From positions 124,001 through 188,000 of the forward strand of contig JALIFM010000003.1 in NCBI GenBank assembly GCA_022867625.1: a stretch of 64,000 nucleotides of DNA. Direction: 5' to 3'. Origin of the DNA: Lachnospiraceae bacterium NSJ-143 (GTDB lineage: Bacteria; Bacillota; Clostridia; Lachnospirales; Anaerotignaceae). The notes beneath the pieces are model-generated. The model did no database searches, was not told the DNA's origin, and saw only the letters and a program-made list of their open reading frames with translations. Positions within the stretch are counted from its first letter, which is position 1. Every line of letters starts with the position of its first letter. Shown one piece after another: positions 25,816-32,991 of the stretch. The translations under genes were made by a program, and so were the position numbers.

Positions 25816-26688
25816 TCAATATTTTTCGGGATTAAGTATCCTCCTGTAGTCGCGCGTTTTAAGGTTTTCCTCCCTGAGTGTAAAGTACGCCTGACCATAG
25901 TGGTAGAGCATGCCTTTAAATTCGTCCGCCTGCAAAAATTCCTCCTTCAGGCTTCCGTTTATTGCTCTTCGGGCAAGCTCTATCTGGTCAAGGAACAATT
26001 CCACAGGCGCAGGGCATATATGACCTGTATAAATTGTGTCGTAAAACGGCCTGAGTGAAAGTATCTTTTCGGCGCCCCCAAGCCACATGCCAATCCTTTC
26101 TCTATCCGGCATATCAAGCGGAAGTATCAGTATTTTGCTTATGCTGTCCCCGGCAAAAAGTATTCTGTTTTCCCTGTCCAGAAGGCATATACAGCCCAGA
26201 GAATGTCCGGGCATCTCAAAAACTTCAAGGCTGCGCCCGCCAAGGTCAAAAACAAAACCCTCCGAAATTTCAGCAAACTTGATTCCAGATGTATCCACAG
26301 GCTCAAATGAATCCAGAGTAAACGGAAGGCTCCCCTCCGGATTTACTGCAAAGCCTCTGGCGCTGTATCTCCTGCGGTTAAACACGCTTATTGTGCCGTC
26401 AAGACCGTTTCCCTTTGTAAGTGCAGGTATGTCCGCACCGTGTATATATATTTTCTCAAACTGGCCTATCCCTCCGCAGTGGTCTACATGGTTATGGGTA
26501 CAGACAACATCGTAGGGCTTATCTGTAATTGATTCCACAACGCTTTTAAAATTCCCTGTTCCTGTGCCGGTGTCTATAACAAGGCTTCTTTCTGCGCCCT
26601 CAACTATATACATATAATCCATCTGGTATTCGTTCACAGCCCAGATACCTTTTGAAACCATTTTTATTTCATAGCTTTTCTTATCCAT
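25816..26688 (-). CDS. MBL-fold metallo-hydrolase
   Basis: A 290-residue metallo-beta-lactamase-fold protein. Metal ligands are visible: CTHNHVDHCGG (HxHxDH, about 79-85), GHSLGC (third His region), AGDS and YTGH. Most members are hydrolases of esters, lactones or thioesters such as glyoxalase II. Placed after the DctM subunit and before the amino acid lyases, it may open or deacylate the imported compound. The substrate is unknown. Confidence 0.85.
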   Translation of the reverse strand: MDKKSYEIKMVSKGIWAVNEYQMDYMYIVEGAERSLVIDTGTGTGNFKSVVESITDKPYDVVCTHNHVDHCGGIGQFEKIYIHGADIPALTKGNGLDGTISVFNRRRYSARGFAVNPEGSLPFTLDSFEPVDTSGIKFAEISEGFVFDLGGRSLEVFEMPGHSLGCICLLDRENRILFAGDSISKILILPLDMPDRERIGMWLGGAEKILSLRPFYDTIYTGHICPAPVELFLDQIELARRAINGSLKEEFLQADEFKGMLYHYGQAYFTLREENLKTRDYRRILNPEKY

Positions 26689-26707
26689 ATTAAGCCCCGT
26701 TTCTTAT

Positions 26708-28027
26708 TTACATAAGCAGTGAAGGAAGCCACTCCGACACAAAAGGACAGTAGGTAACCAGAAGCAGTATAGGCACAGCGCCAAAAAGCAGAAACGGCAC
26801 AAGAGGCTTTATTATATCGCCAATCTTTACATCACAGATTTTGGCTGTTACAAACAGCACCATTGCCATAGGCGGCGTTATGCTGCCTATGCCTATAGAA
26901 ACAAATATTATTACGGCAAGCTGTATAGCGCTGACACCTATAGCTGTTGCTGTAGGCAGCAGAAGCGGTGTAAATACAAGCAGAAGCACGTTGCAGTCAA
27001 GGAAAAATCCCGCTATTATAAGAACTATGTCAATAATAAGCAGTATTATGTATTTGTTGTCCGATATGCCCAGTATAAATTTTGTCACCATATCCGGCAC
27101 ACCGTTTACGACAAGCAGTCTTGTGAATATAAGAGTCATAGGAAATATCATAAGCAGTGTTCCTATGCTGTAGCCTGTCTGCTGAAACACATTTAATACA
27201 TCCTTTTTGGATTTAAAGCCCTTGTATATAAAAACTCCTACTAACAGGCCGTAAAGGCAGCCTACACCGCCGGCCTCTGTTGCAGTAAAAATTCCGCCGT
27301 ATATGCCGCCAAGTATAATAACAGGCATCAAAAACGCCGGTATGGCCGAGCGTATTACCCTGAGGTTATACTGCATTCCGCTGCGGGCCTCCTCAGCCCT
27401 TTTTGATTCGTCAGTATCATTAACAGCCTTTGACGGGTCATAATATTTTGTGTATATAACCCTGTTTATAACCAGATACAAAAACGCCCACAGCACACCC
27501 GGTATGACAGTGGCAAGAAACAGCGCCGCAACCGATGCCGACGAAACCTTTGTATAAACTATGGCGTTCATGTTAGGCGGTATCATATATCCCAGAGGTG
27601 AAGATGCGGCAATAAACGCAGCTATATAGTTTTTGTTCCAGCCCTTCTTTTCAAGCCTTGGTCCAAGCATAGTGGCAAGGGTTGTTGCAGTGGCAAGACC
27701 AGAGCCGCTGAGCGCGCCGAAAAAGCAGGATACAACAGGTATTGTTGCACCCATTCCGCCCTTAATCCTTTTCAGCAGCATTTCAGCCAAATCTATAAGC
27801 CTTCCGGCTATGCCGCTCTGCTCAATAAGCATGCCGGCAGCCATAAACAGCGGCAGAGCAAGAAGCGAGTAAGCATCGAGGGAATAGTATGATGTCGATA
27901 CAAATGTGCCTACGCTTGTTCCCGTGGCAAAGGCATAAAAAAGCGAGCCTGTAAGAAAGCAGAAAGGTATGCTCATGCCAAGGAATATAAGTGCGAGTAT
28001 CATAATTGCTGATATGGCAAGAATCAT
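26708..28027 (-). CDS. dctM: TRAP transporter large membrane subunit (DctM) 2
   Basis: A 439-residue DctM protein with GMSIPFCFLTGSLFY, LLALPLFMAAGMLIEQSG, GSGLATATTLATMLGP and GSITPPMAMVLFV, and about 12 membrane helices. It overlaps dctQ by four bases. With DctP-2 and DctQ-2 it forms the second complete TRAP importer of the element, which differs clearly from the first in sequence. Confidence 0.95.
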   Translation of the reverse strand: MILAISAIMILALIFLGMSIPFCFLTGSLFYAFATGTSVGTFVSTSYYSLDAYSLLALPLFMAAGMLIEQSGIAGRLIDLAEMLLKRIKGGMGATIPVVSCFFGALSGSGLATATTLATMLGPRLEKKGWNKNYIAAFIAASSPLGYMIPPNMNAIVYTKVSSASVAALFLATVIPGVLWAFLYLVINRVIYTKYYDPSKAVNDTDESKRAEEARSGMQYNLRVIRSAIPAFLMPVIILGGIYGGIFTATEAGGVGCLYGLLVGVFIYKGFKSKKDVLNVFQQTGYSIGTLLMIFPMTLIFTRLLVVNGVPDMVTKFILGISDNKYIILLIIDIVLIIAGFFLDCNVLLLVFTPLLLPTATAIGVSAIQLAVIIFVSIGIGSITPPMAMVLFVTAKICDVKIGDIIKPLVPFLLFGAVPILLLVTYCPFVSEWLPSLLM

Positions 28028-28512
28028 CTCCTGATACCCCCTATCTCCTTAAAAGTGTTTTTTGTATAGTAGAGCGCCATGGCAAATGAACCTATAAGCA
28101 CAAACGCATGTATCCACCAGAGAGGGAAGCCCGTTCCGGAGGATATATCCCCGTTTCTCATGCTTTTTGACACAAATATATAGGCAAGGTATGTATAATA
28201 CCACATTACCGCCGCTGTAAGAGTGTTTACGGCTGTCTTTAATGCCGCCTTGGCCTTATCGTTTTTTATTACAGTGTGTATAATATCAATTTTTACATGG
28301 TCATCATTTTTAGCTACAAGTCCGGCCCCAAGCCACACGCACATAATCATAAGGAATACAGGCATTTCCTCAAGCCCTCCAAGATTAACATGCAGTACAT
28401 AACGGCATAAAACAAGTATGTTTATCATAGCCGTGAGCACAATCATTGTGGCAGTGAGCATAAATCTGATAAATTTCTCAAATATGCTGTCCAGTATTTT
28501 TAAACATTTCAA
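28024..28512 (-). CDS. dctQ: TRAP transporter small membrane subunit (DctQ) 2
   Basis: A 162-residue, four-helix protein with EEMPVFLMIMCVWLGAGLVAKNDDHVKIDII, identified by its W-LGA and H-V-K-I-D residues typical of DctQ. The TTG at 28512 has GGGAG upstream; an in-frame TTG/ATG near 28551 would add 13 polar residues and is less likely. Confidence 0.9.
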   Translation of the reverse strand: MKCLKILDSIFEKFIRFMLTATMIVLTAMINILVLCRYVLHVNLGGLEEMPVFLMIMCVWLGAGLVAKNDDHVKIDIIHTVIKNDKAKAALKTAVNTLTAAVMWYYTYLAYIFVSKSMRNGDISSGTGFPLWWIHAFVLIGSFAMALYYTKNTFKEIGGIRR

Positions 28513-28557
28513 ATATATCAACTCCCGCTGACTGTATGGGCTTATCATCAATAAATC

Positions 28558-28588
28558 CGTCCGCCGGCAAAAATTCCGGCGGACTTTT
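28558..28588. terminator. Stable hairpin between dctP-2 and dctQ-2
   Basis: GTCCGCCGG, 8-base loop, CCGGCGGAC. There is no T run on the minus strand, so it more likely protects the upstream dctP message from decay than ends it. The same position in the TRAP-1 operon also has a hairpin. Confidence 0.5.
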
Positions 28589-28595
28589 AAACAAA

Positions 28596-29669
28596 TTATT
28601 TGTTTTCCTCAGCAAGCTTCATGACATTGTCAAATGTCTCCTCACCGATTTCGCCTCGGATATAGTCGTACTGTCCGTGGGCGTAGTCTATCCAGTCCTG
28701 TCTTTCCTCGTCTGTGAGAAGTTTAAGCTCCATTCCATTTTCTTTCATAGCATCGTAGGCGTTTGCTCTGTCGGCCTCCTCAACCTCAAACTCATACGCC
28801 ATAGCGTCCCACGCGCACTGGCGCACTGTTTCCTGAAGGTCCTCCGGAAGCTCGTTCCACTTGTCGTCTGCCACCATTGTCATATGGCCTACCCACTGCC
28901 AGTTGATATCCGTAAAGTATTTGCAGACCTCATAGAACTTATCCTGAACAACTATTGTCTCAGCAAATTCGCCGCCGTCAACAGCCTTTGTCTGGAAACC
29001 TGTATAGCACTCGCTGTAAGGCATAATTGTGGCGTTGCATATTCCAGACCAGAAAGCGTTTACTATGTAGTCCTCATATGACCTGAGTGTCAAATCCTTC
29101 ACATCAGCCACCTTTGTAACCTCATGCTTGCTGTTTATAAGGCCCCTGAATGTGCCTGTACCCGTTGAAAGCAGCTCACAGTTATAATCCTTTACTGTAT
29201 CGTGCATTATATTGAATATCGGCGCATCCGGGCTTGCGTAAAGCGCCTTAACCTGGTCAAAGTTTTCAAAGAGATAAGGAATCCTTGTTATGGCAAACCT
29301 GGAGTCTACATTCGACATAGGGCTGCCGTAATAAACATCAAGTTCACCGTCACGCACCATATTAAAAAGCTCAACGTCTCCCCCAAGCACGCCGCTCCAA
29401 TAAGGTGTAATTTTGACCTGCCCATCTGTCCTCTCCTCAACAAGCTCGCAGAATTTTTTTATGCCGTGGCCAAATCCGTTAAACTCCGACACTGAGTCAG
29501 GGTCGTTATACATACTGCCAAGCCGCCACTCATAAACCGTTTTTGAGGAATCCGAGCCTGACGATGCCGAATTTGACGCATTTCCTCCGGAAGACGATGA
29601 ACCGCCGCAGGCTGACAGTGATACCGCCATAAAAACGCCCAAACATACCGCAAAAATTTTTTTCTTCAT
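28596..29669 (-). CDS. dctP: TRAP transporter substrate-binding lipoprotein (DctP) 2
   Basis: A 357-residue binding protein. Lipobox LSAC (Cys 21) and a Ser/Gly/Asn-rich linker precede a DctP domain with KFCELVEERTDGQVKITPYWSG and VADVKDLTLRSYEDYIVNAFW (substrate Arg in the LRSYE strand). First gene of the operon dctP-dctQ-dctM-MBL-desulfidase-like-serine dehydratase-opine dehydrogenase (about 7.9 kb). Two palindromic operators lie about 40-80 bases upstream. Confidence 0.94.
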   Translation of the reverse strand: MKKKIFAVCLGVFMAVSLSACGGSSSSGGNASNSASSGSDSSKTVYEWRLGSMYNDPDSVSEFNGFGHGIKKFCELVEERTDGQVKITPYWSGVLGGDVELFNMVRDGELDVYYGSPMSNVDSRFAITRIPYLFENFDQVKALYASPDAPIFNIMHDTVKDYNCELLSTGTGTFRGLINSKHEVTKVADVKDLTLRSYEDYIVNAFWSGICNATIMPYSECYTGFQTKAVDGGEFAETIVVQDKFYEVCKYFTDINWQWVGHMTMVADDKWNELPEDLQETVRQCAWDAMAYEFEVEEADRANAYDAMKENGMELKLLTDEERQDWIDYAHGQYDYIRGEIGEETFDNVMKLAEENK

Positions 29670-29709
29670 ACAATTACCCTCCTTTAATTATAAAACCCTA
29701 AAGCGAAGT

Positions 29710-29721
29710 TAAACATGTTTA
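29710..29721. promoter_or_regulatory. Operator palindrome 1 of the TRAP-2 operon
   Basis: TAAACATGTTTA, a perfect 12-bp palindrome upstream of dctP-2. Confidence 0.55.
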
Positions 29722-29734
29722 GATATTCATTGTT

Positions 29735-29746
29735 TGAACATGTTTA
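29735..29746. promoter_or_regulatory. Operator palindrome 2 of the TRAP-2 operon
   Basis: TGAACATGTTTA, one change from site 1 and 25 bases away. A further half-site TGAACAT is at 29752. Confidence 0.52.
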
Positions 29747-29911
29747 ATATATGAACATTATATTTGGGAATAAATAATTTTTCAACGGTATTTTAAATTT
29801 TTGTAAATTATTCTGTTTTTTTATATTATTCTGGCAGTTTTTGAGCCTGAATATTATACAAAAAATACCAGTCCTTTTAATAATACTGACATTCGCACAA
29901 CACACACGCTT

Positions 29912-29921
29912 CACATGTAGC
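29912..29921 (+). repeat. Right attachment core (attR) direct repeat
   Basis: CACATGTAGC, identical to 9943-9952. Protease sequence resumes at 29922 in frame. The preceding 29747-29911 is AT-rich element DNA without a gene. Confidence 0.88.
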
Positions 29922-30594
29922 CGGCATAGCGGCATCTAACGGATTTCTTTCCGGCGGAGTTTACCGCGGCATAGCGCCTGAAAGCAATATAATTTCACTT
30001 AAAATTCTTGACGAGGCTGGTCACGGCACAAGTCTTTGGGCTCTTGAGGCCATACAGTGGATACACCAGAATTGTGAAAAATACAATATCCGCATTGTCA
30101 ATATGTCAATAGGGACCAATGACAGCGTTATATCGTCAGCGCTCTTAAATGCAGTAAAAGGGCTTTACAGCTCCAAAATTACAGTTATAGCCGCCGCCGG
30201 CAACGAAAACCACTACCGTGTCTCCTCCCCCGGCATAAGCCCATATGTAATAACAGCCGGAGCCATGGAGGATAAAGTACGTTTCAAATTTAAAGCCAGC
30301 AAATCCTACTATTATAAGCCTGATATATTCACACCGTCTGAGGACATAGTTTCCTGCCGTTCCGAAAATTTTTCTTTTGCCGCCTCCAACCGCTCAAGCG
30401 AGCAGGCAATTAACGAAAGCTATATATCAATGAGCGGCACATCTATGGCAACACCTATGATAGCCGGCGCCGCCGCCCTGCTCTACCAGTACAATCCGGC
30501 CTTTACGCCTTATGATATTAAACACATACTGAACAGTGCTGCTAAAGCCAATGGAAACGTACTCAATCTTGAGAAGGTTTTCAGGTCTTTATAA
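29922..30594 (+). pseudogene. Subtilisin-like serine protease, 3' part
   Basis: The remaining 223 codons of the split S8 peptidase, without a start codon of its own. It holds the AGIAASNG continuation of the His motif, IRIVNMSIGT, the oxyanion-hole region AAAGNEN and the catalytic Ser in SGTSMATPMIAGAAALL (Ser 241 of the joined protein). The frame is open from the repeat to the stop and shows no decay, which argues that the gene is still selected and therefore sometimes repaired. An internal ATG at 30103 would give only a fragment without Asp and His. Confidence 0.93.
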
Positions 30595-30674
30595 AATTTA
30601 AATTTCTGGTTGTCCTTACGGATAAAACCGGTTCACAGTAAATATAATTTATTAAAAAGCCGGAGGGAATACCA

Positions 30675-31097
30675 ATGCCTTCATCGGATTTAGGAGATGT
30701 TCTCCAGTTTTTAAACACAATAAACCCCATTGTCTCAGATATGGCCTCAGCCGGCGAGACAGTGCGCAAAAGCTTTGAAAGCAACTACCTTCAGAAAATA
30801 TACGACGCCGCAAAAAGCGAGAAGGAAAAGGTAAAAAAGAACCCGTCGCGCGAGATAACAATGCTCAGGGCATTTAAAAACTATGCCGCCAGGGACACAG
30901 CCTCAAGGATAGACAATATAATAAGCACCCTCACACTTATTGACACGATACGCAGCATAAATACCAAAATTTCCGTACAGCAAAAGGAGTCACCGCAGAT
31001 ACAGAGCGCCTCAAAGGACAGCGGTGTGCAGCCCAACAGGCAGTTTACAGAGCTTACCGGCATTATTATGGCGCTCTCGCTTATCAGCGGAAAATAA
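30675..31097 (+). CDS. Unknown protein downstream of the split protease
   Basis: A 140-residue, mostly helical soluble protein I do not recognise. It is rich in Lys/Glu/Ser with a polar C-terminal tract (KESPQIQSASKDSGVQ) before a last hydrophobic helix (ELTGIIMALSLISG). GGAGGG lies 7 bases before the ATG. It starts 80 bases after the protease and no promoter or terminator is evident between, so it is probably expressed with the protease; in that case the element would also cut its transcription from the mother-cell-like promoter. Confidence 0.7.
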   Translation: MPSSDLGDVLQFLNTINPIVSDMASAGETVRKSFESNYLQKIYDAAKSEKEKVKKNPSREITMLRAFKNYAARDTASRIDNIISTLTLIDTIRSINTKISVQQKESPQIQSASKDSGVQPNRQFTELTGIIMALSLISGK

Positions 31098-31098
31098 A

Positions 31099-31142
31099 AA
31101 GAGGTATAATACACGCCTTAATGGCGTGTATTATACCTCTTT
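31099..31142. terminator. Bidirectional terminator with a perfect 19-bp stem
   Basis: AAGAGGTATAATACACGCC, 5-base loop, exact reverse complement, flanked by A and T runs, between two converging genes. Confidence 0.88.
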
Positions 31143-31152
31143 AAAATTATTT

Positions 31153-32265
31153 TTATTTCAGGTTTTCAGGGTTAAGACACAAAAGCTCAGGCAATATAAA
31201 CCTGCCGTCCTTTCTTATAAGAACATCGTCAAAATAGATTTCTCCGCCGCCGTACTCAGGTGTCTGTATAAGCACCAAATCCCAGTGTATGGCAGAGCTG
31301 TTGCCATTTGGCGCATCCTCATAGCACTCTCCCGGAGTAAAGTGTATGCTTCCCATTATTTTCTCATCAAAGAGAATATTATTCATAGGCTTTGTTATAT
31401 ACGGGTTAACGCCTATGGCAAATTCCCCCACAAACCTTGCCCCGTCGTCAGTATCAAATATGCCCTTCAGCCTTTCATTGTCGTTAGACGAGCATTCCAC
31501 AATCTTTCCGTCTTTAAATGTAAGGCTTACGTTTTCAAAGGTAAATGAGTTATACTCACTAGGTGTATTATATGTTATTTTGCCGTTTACCGAATCCTTT
31601 ACCGGAGCTGTGTAAACCTCGCCGTCCGGTATATTGCATTCTCCGGCGCATTTTACCGCCGGTATGCCTTTAATCGAAAAGCTCAAATCCGTATTCTCAG
31701 CCGTAATTCTTACCCTGTCTGTCCTTTCCATAAGGGCTTTCAGGCTGTCCATAGCATCATTCATTTTTCCGTAGTCAAGGCAGCATACGTTATAAAAATA
31801 GTCCTCAAATGCCTCAAGGCTCATTTTTGCAGACTGCGCCATTGAGTATGTCGGGTATCTCAGCACAACCCATTTTGTGTGTGGCACACGTATGTCATTT
31901 ACAGGCCGTGTAAAATCAACTGAGTACATTTTTATCTTCTCGTCCGGCACGTCCGAAAGCTCTGACGGATTCTCGTCGCCCCTGATGCCTATATAGGCCT
32001 GCATCTGCCTCATCCTGTCACATTCGCTCTTTGCCATAAGCTCCAGCTGCTCTTTTGTTATACCCATAAGCAGCTCCCTCTCAACAGATGAGTTTTTTAT
32101 CTCCACATACGGTCTTCCGCCCGCCTTATATATCTCCTTTATTACCGCCCTTACAAGAGGGAATGTACTCTCCCCGGTACAGCTTACCATTACGTTTTCT
32201 CCCTTTTGAACCCTGCACGAGTAGCCCACTATGTTTTGAGCCAGTTTTTCTGTCCTTTTGTCCAA
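31153..32265 (-). CDS. M29 family aminopeptidase
   Basis: A 370-residue metallo-aminopeptidase of the thermophilic M29 (AmpS/PepS) family. Metal-ligand regions are visible: NIPDGEVYTAPV (Glu), FVGEFAIGVNP (Glu), GSIHFTPGECYEDAPNGNSSAIHWDL (His/His/Asp). It removes N-terminal residues from peptides in the cytoplasm. A GGAGG-type site precedes the ATG. It is monocistronic. Confidence 0.92.
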   Translation of the reverse strand: MDKRTEKLAQNIVGYSCRVQKGENVMVSCTGESTFPLVRAVIKEIYKAGGRPYVEIKNSSVERELLMGITKEQLELMAKSECDRMRQMQAYIGIRGDENPSELSDVPDEKIKMYSVDFTRPVNDIRVPHTKWVVLRYPTYSMAQSAKMSLEAFEDYFYNVCCLDYGKMNDAMDSLKALMERTDRVRITAENTDLSFSIKGIPAVKCAGECNIPDGEVYTAPVKDSVNGKITYNTPSEYNSFTFENVSLTFKDGKIVECSSNDNERLKGIFDTDDGARFVGEFAIGVNPYITKPMNNILFDEKIMGSIHFTPGECYEDAPNGNSSAIHWDLVLIQTPEYGGGEIYFDDVLIRKDGRFILPELLCLNPENLK

Positions 32266-32531
32266 TGCAAAGACCTCCTGTATTCTTTAATTTCCTTATT
32301 TGAGTTATTATATCTTTTATATGAGGCAAATAACCATAAACTTTTAAGTACATTTTACAATTATGATACGGCTTGTGTCAAAAAAATATTTCCACTCCAT
32401 TTATTGCGAAATGTTCATAAAGGCTGTATTGATTTAACCGCTAAAAGACTATATAATTAATAACACGGCATAACTTAATGGGTTATAAGCCCGTATTTTG
32501 TGTCGAATATAAACAAAAAGGATTGATTAAA

Positions 32532-32906
32532 ATGATTATTGCCGTAGCCACACAGGGCGAAACTATATTTCAGCACTTTGGAAAAACACCTCAGTTTACA
32601 CTCTTTGAAACTGAGGACTCTATAATAAAGAATATTAAAGTACTGGACACCGGCGACAGCGGCCACAGTGCCCTTATAGACGTACTCAAAGAAAACTCCG
32701 CCGAGGTCCTGATATGCGGCGGTATAGGCGCAGGAGCGGTAAACGGGCTTTCTGCCGCTGGAATTGAGGTTGTATCCGGTGTTGAATGCCCTGCCAAAGA
32801 TGCCGTTATAAAGTATTTAAGCGGTGAAAAGCTTGGAACAGGCACCGCTACCTGTGACCACCACCACGAAGGCGGCCATACCTGCGGGGAGCATACCTGC
32901 AAATAA
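32532..32906 (+). CDS. NifX/NifB-type dinitrogenase iron-molybdenum cofactor domain protein
   Basis: A 124-residue protein with the RNase-H-like Nif cofactor-binding fold: IIAVATQGETIFQHFGKTPQFTLFE, LICGGIGAGAVNGLSAAGIEVVSG, and a His/Cys-rich tail (CDHHHEGGHTCGEHTCK). ATG 32532 has AAGGA upstream; a longer reading from 32478 lacks a ribosome site. Free-standing members in non-fixing Clostridia are thought to handle iron-sulfur or metal clusters; there is no nif gene here. The tail suggests metal binding. Confidence 0.88.
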   Translation: MIIAVATQGETIFQHFGKTPQFTLFETEDSIIKNIKVLDTGDSGHSALIDVLKENSAEVLICGGIGAGAVNGLSAAGIEVVSGVECPAKDAVIKYLSGEKLGTGTATCDHHHEGGHTCGEHTCK

Positions 32907-32944
32907 CCTTATGGCAAGCCGCCCAGCTTAAGCCAGAATATTCA

Positions 32945-32987
32945 AAAACCCCCGGAGCTGATTTAAATCACAGCCCTTGGGGGTTTT
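32945..32987. terminator. Bidirectional terminator
   Basis: AAAACCCCC and GGGGGTTTT around an inner GCTG/CAGC helix, between two converging genes. Confidence 0.85.
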
Positions 32988-32991
32988 ACTT

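Larger units (their letters stand above)
9943..29911. mobile_element. 19,969-bp excisable element inserted in a subtilase gene
   Basis: The element is bounded by direct repeats CACATGTAGC at 9943-9952 and 29912-29921. Removing one repeat plus the intervening DNA restores an in-frame protease. A large serine recombinase gene ends 22 bases inside the left repeat. Cargo: two TRAP operons with catabolic enzymes and four regulators. No replication, conjugation or phage structural gene is visible, so it moves or excises only by the recombinase. The architecture is like skin in sigK, but host gene and cargo are different. That it excises during sporulation is inference. Confidence 0.9.

Noticed and set aside
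9943-29911. Prophage or conjugative transposon
   Set aside because: There are no structural, lysis, replication, relaxase or type IV secretion genes; only a recombinase and metabolic cargo.
30103-30594. Independent protease gene starting at the ATG 30103
   Set aside because: It has no ribosome site and lacks the Asp and His of the triad; the frame continues upstream to the attachment repeat.
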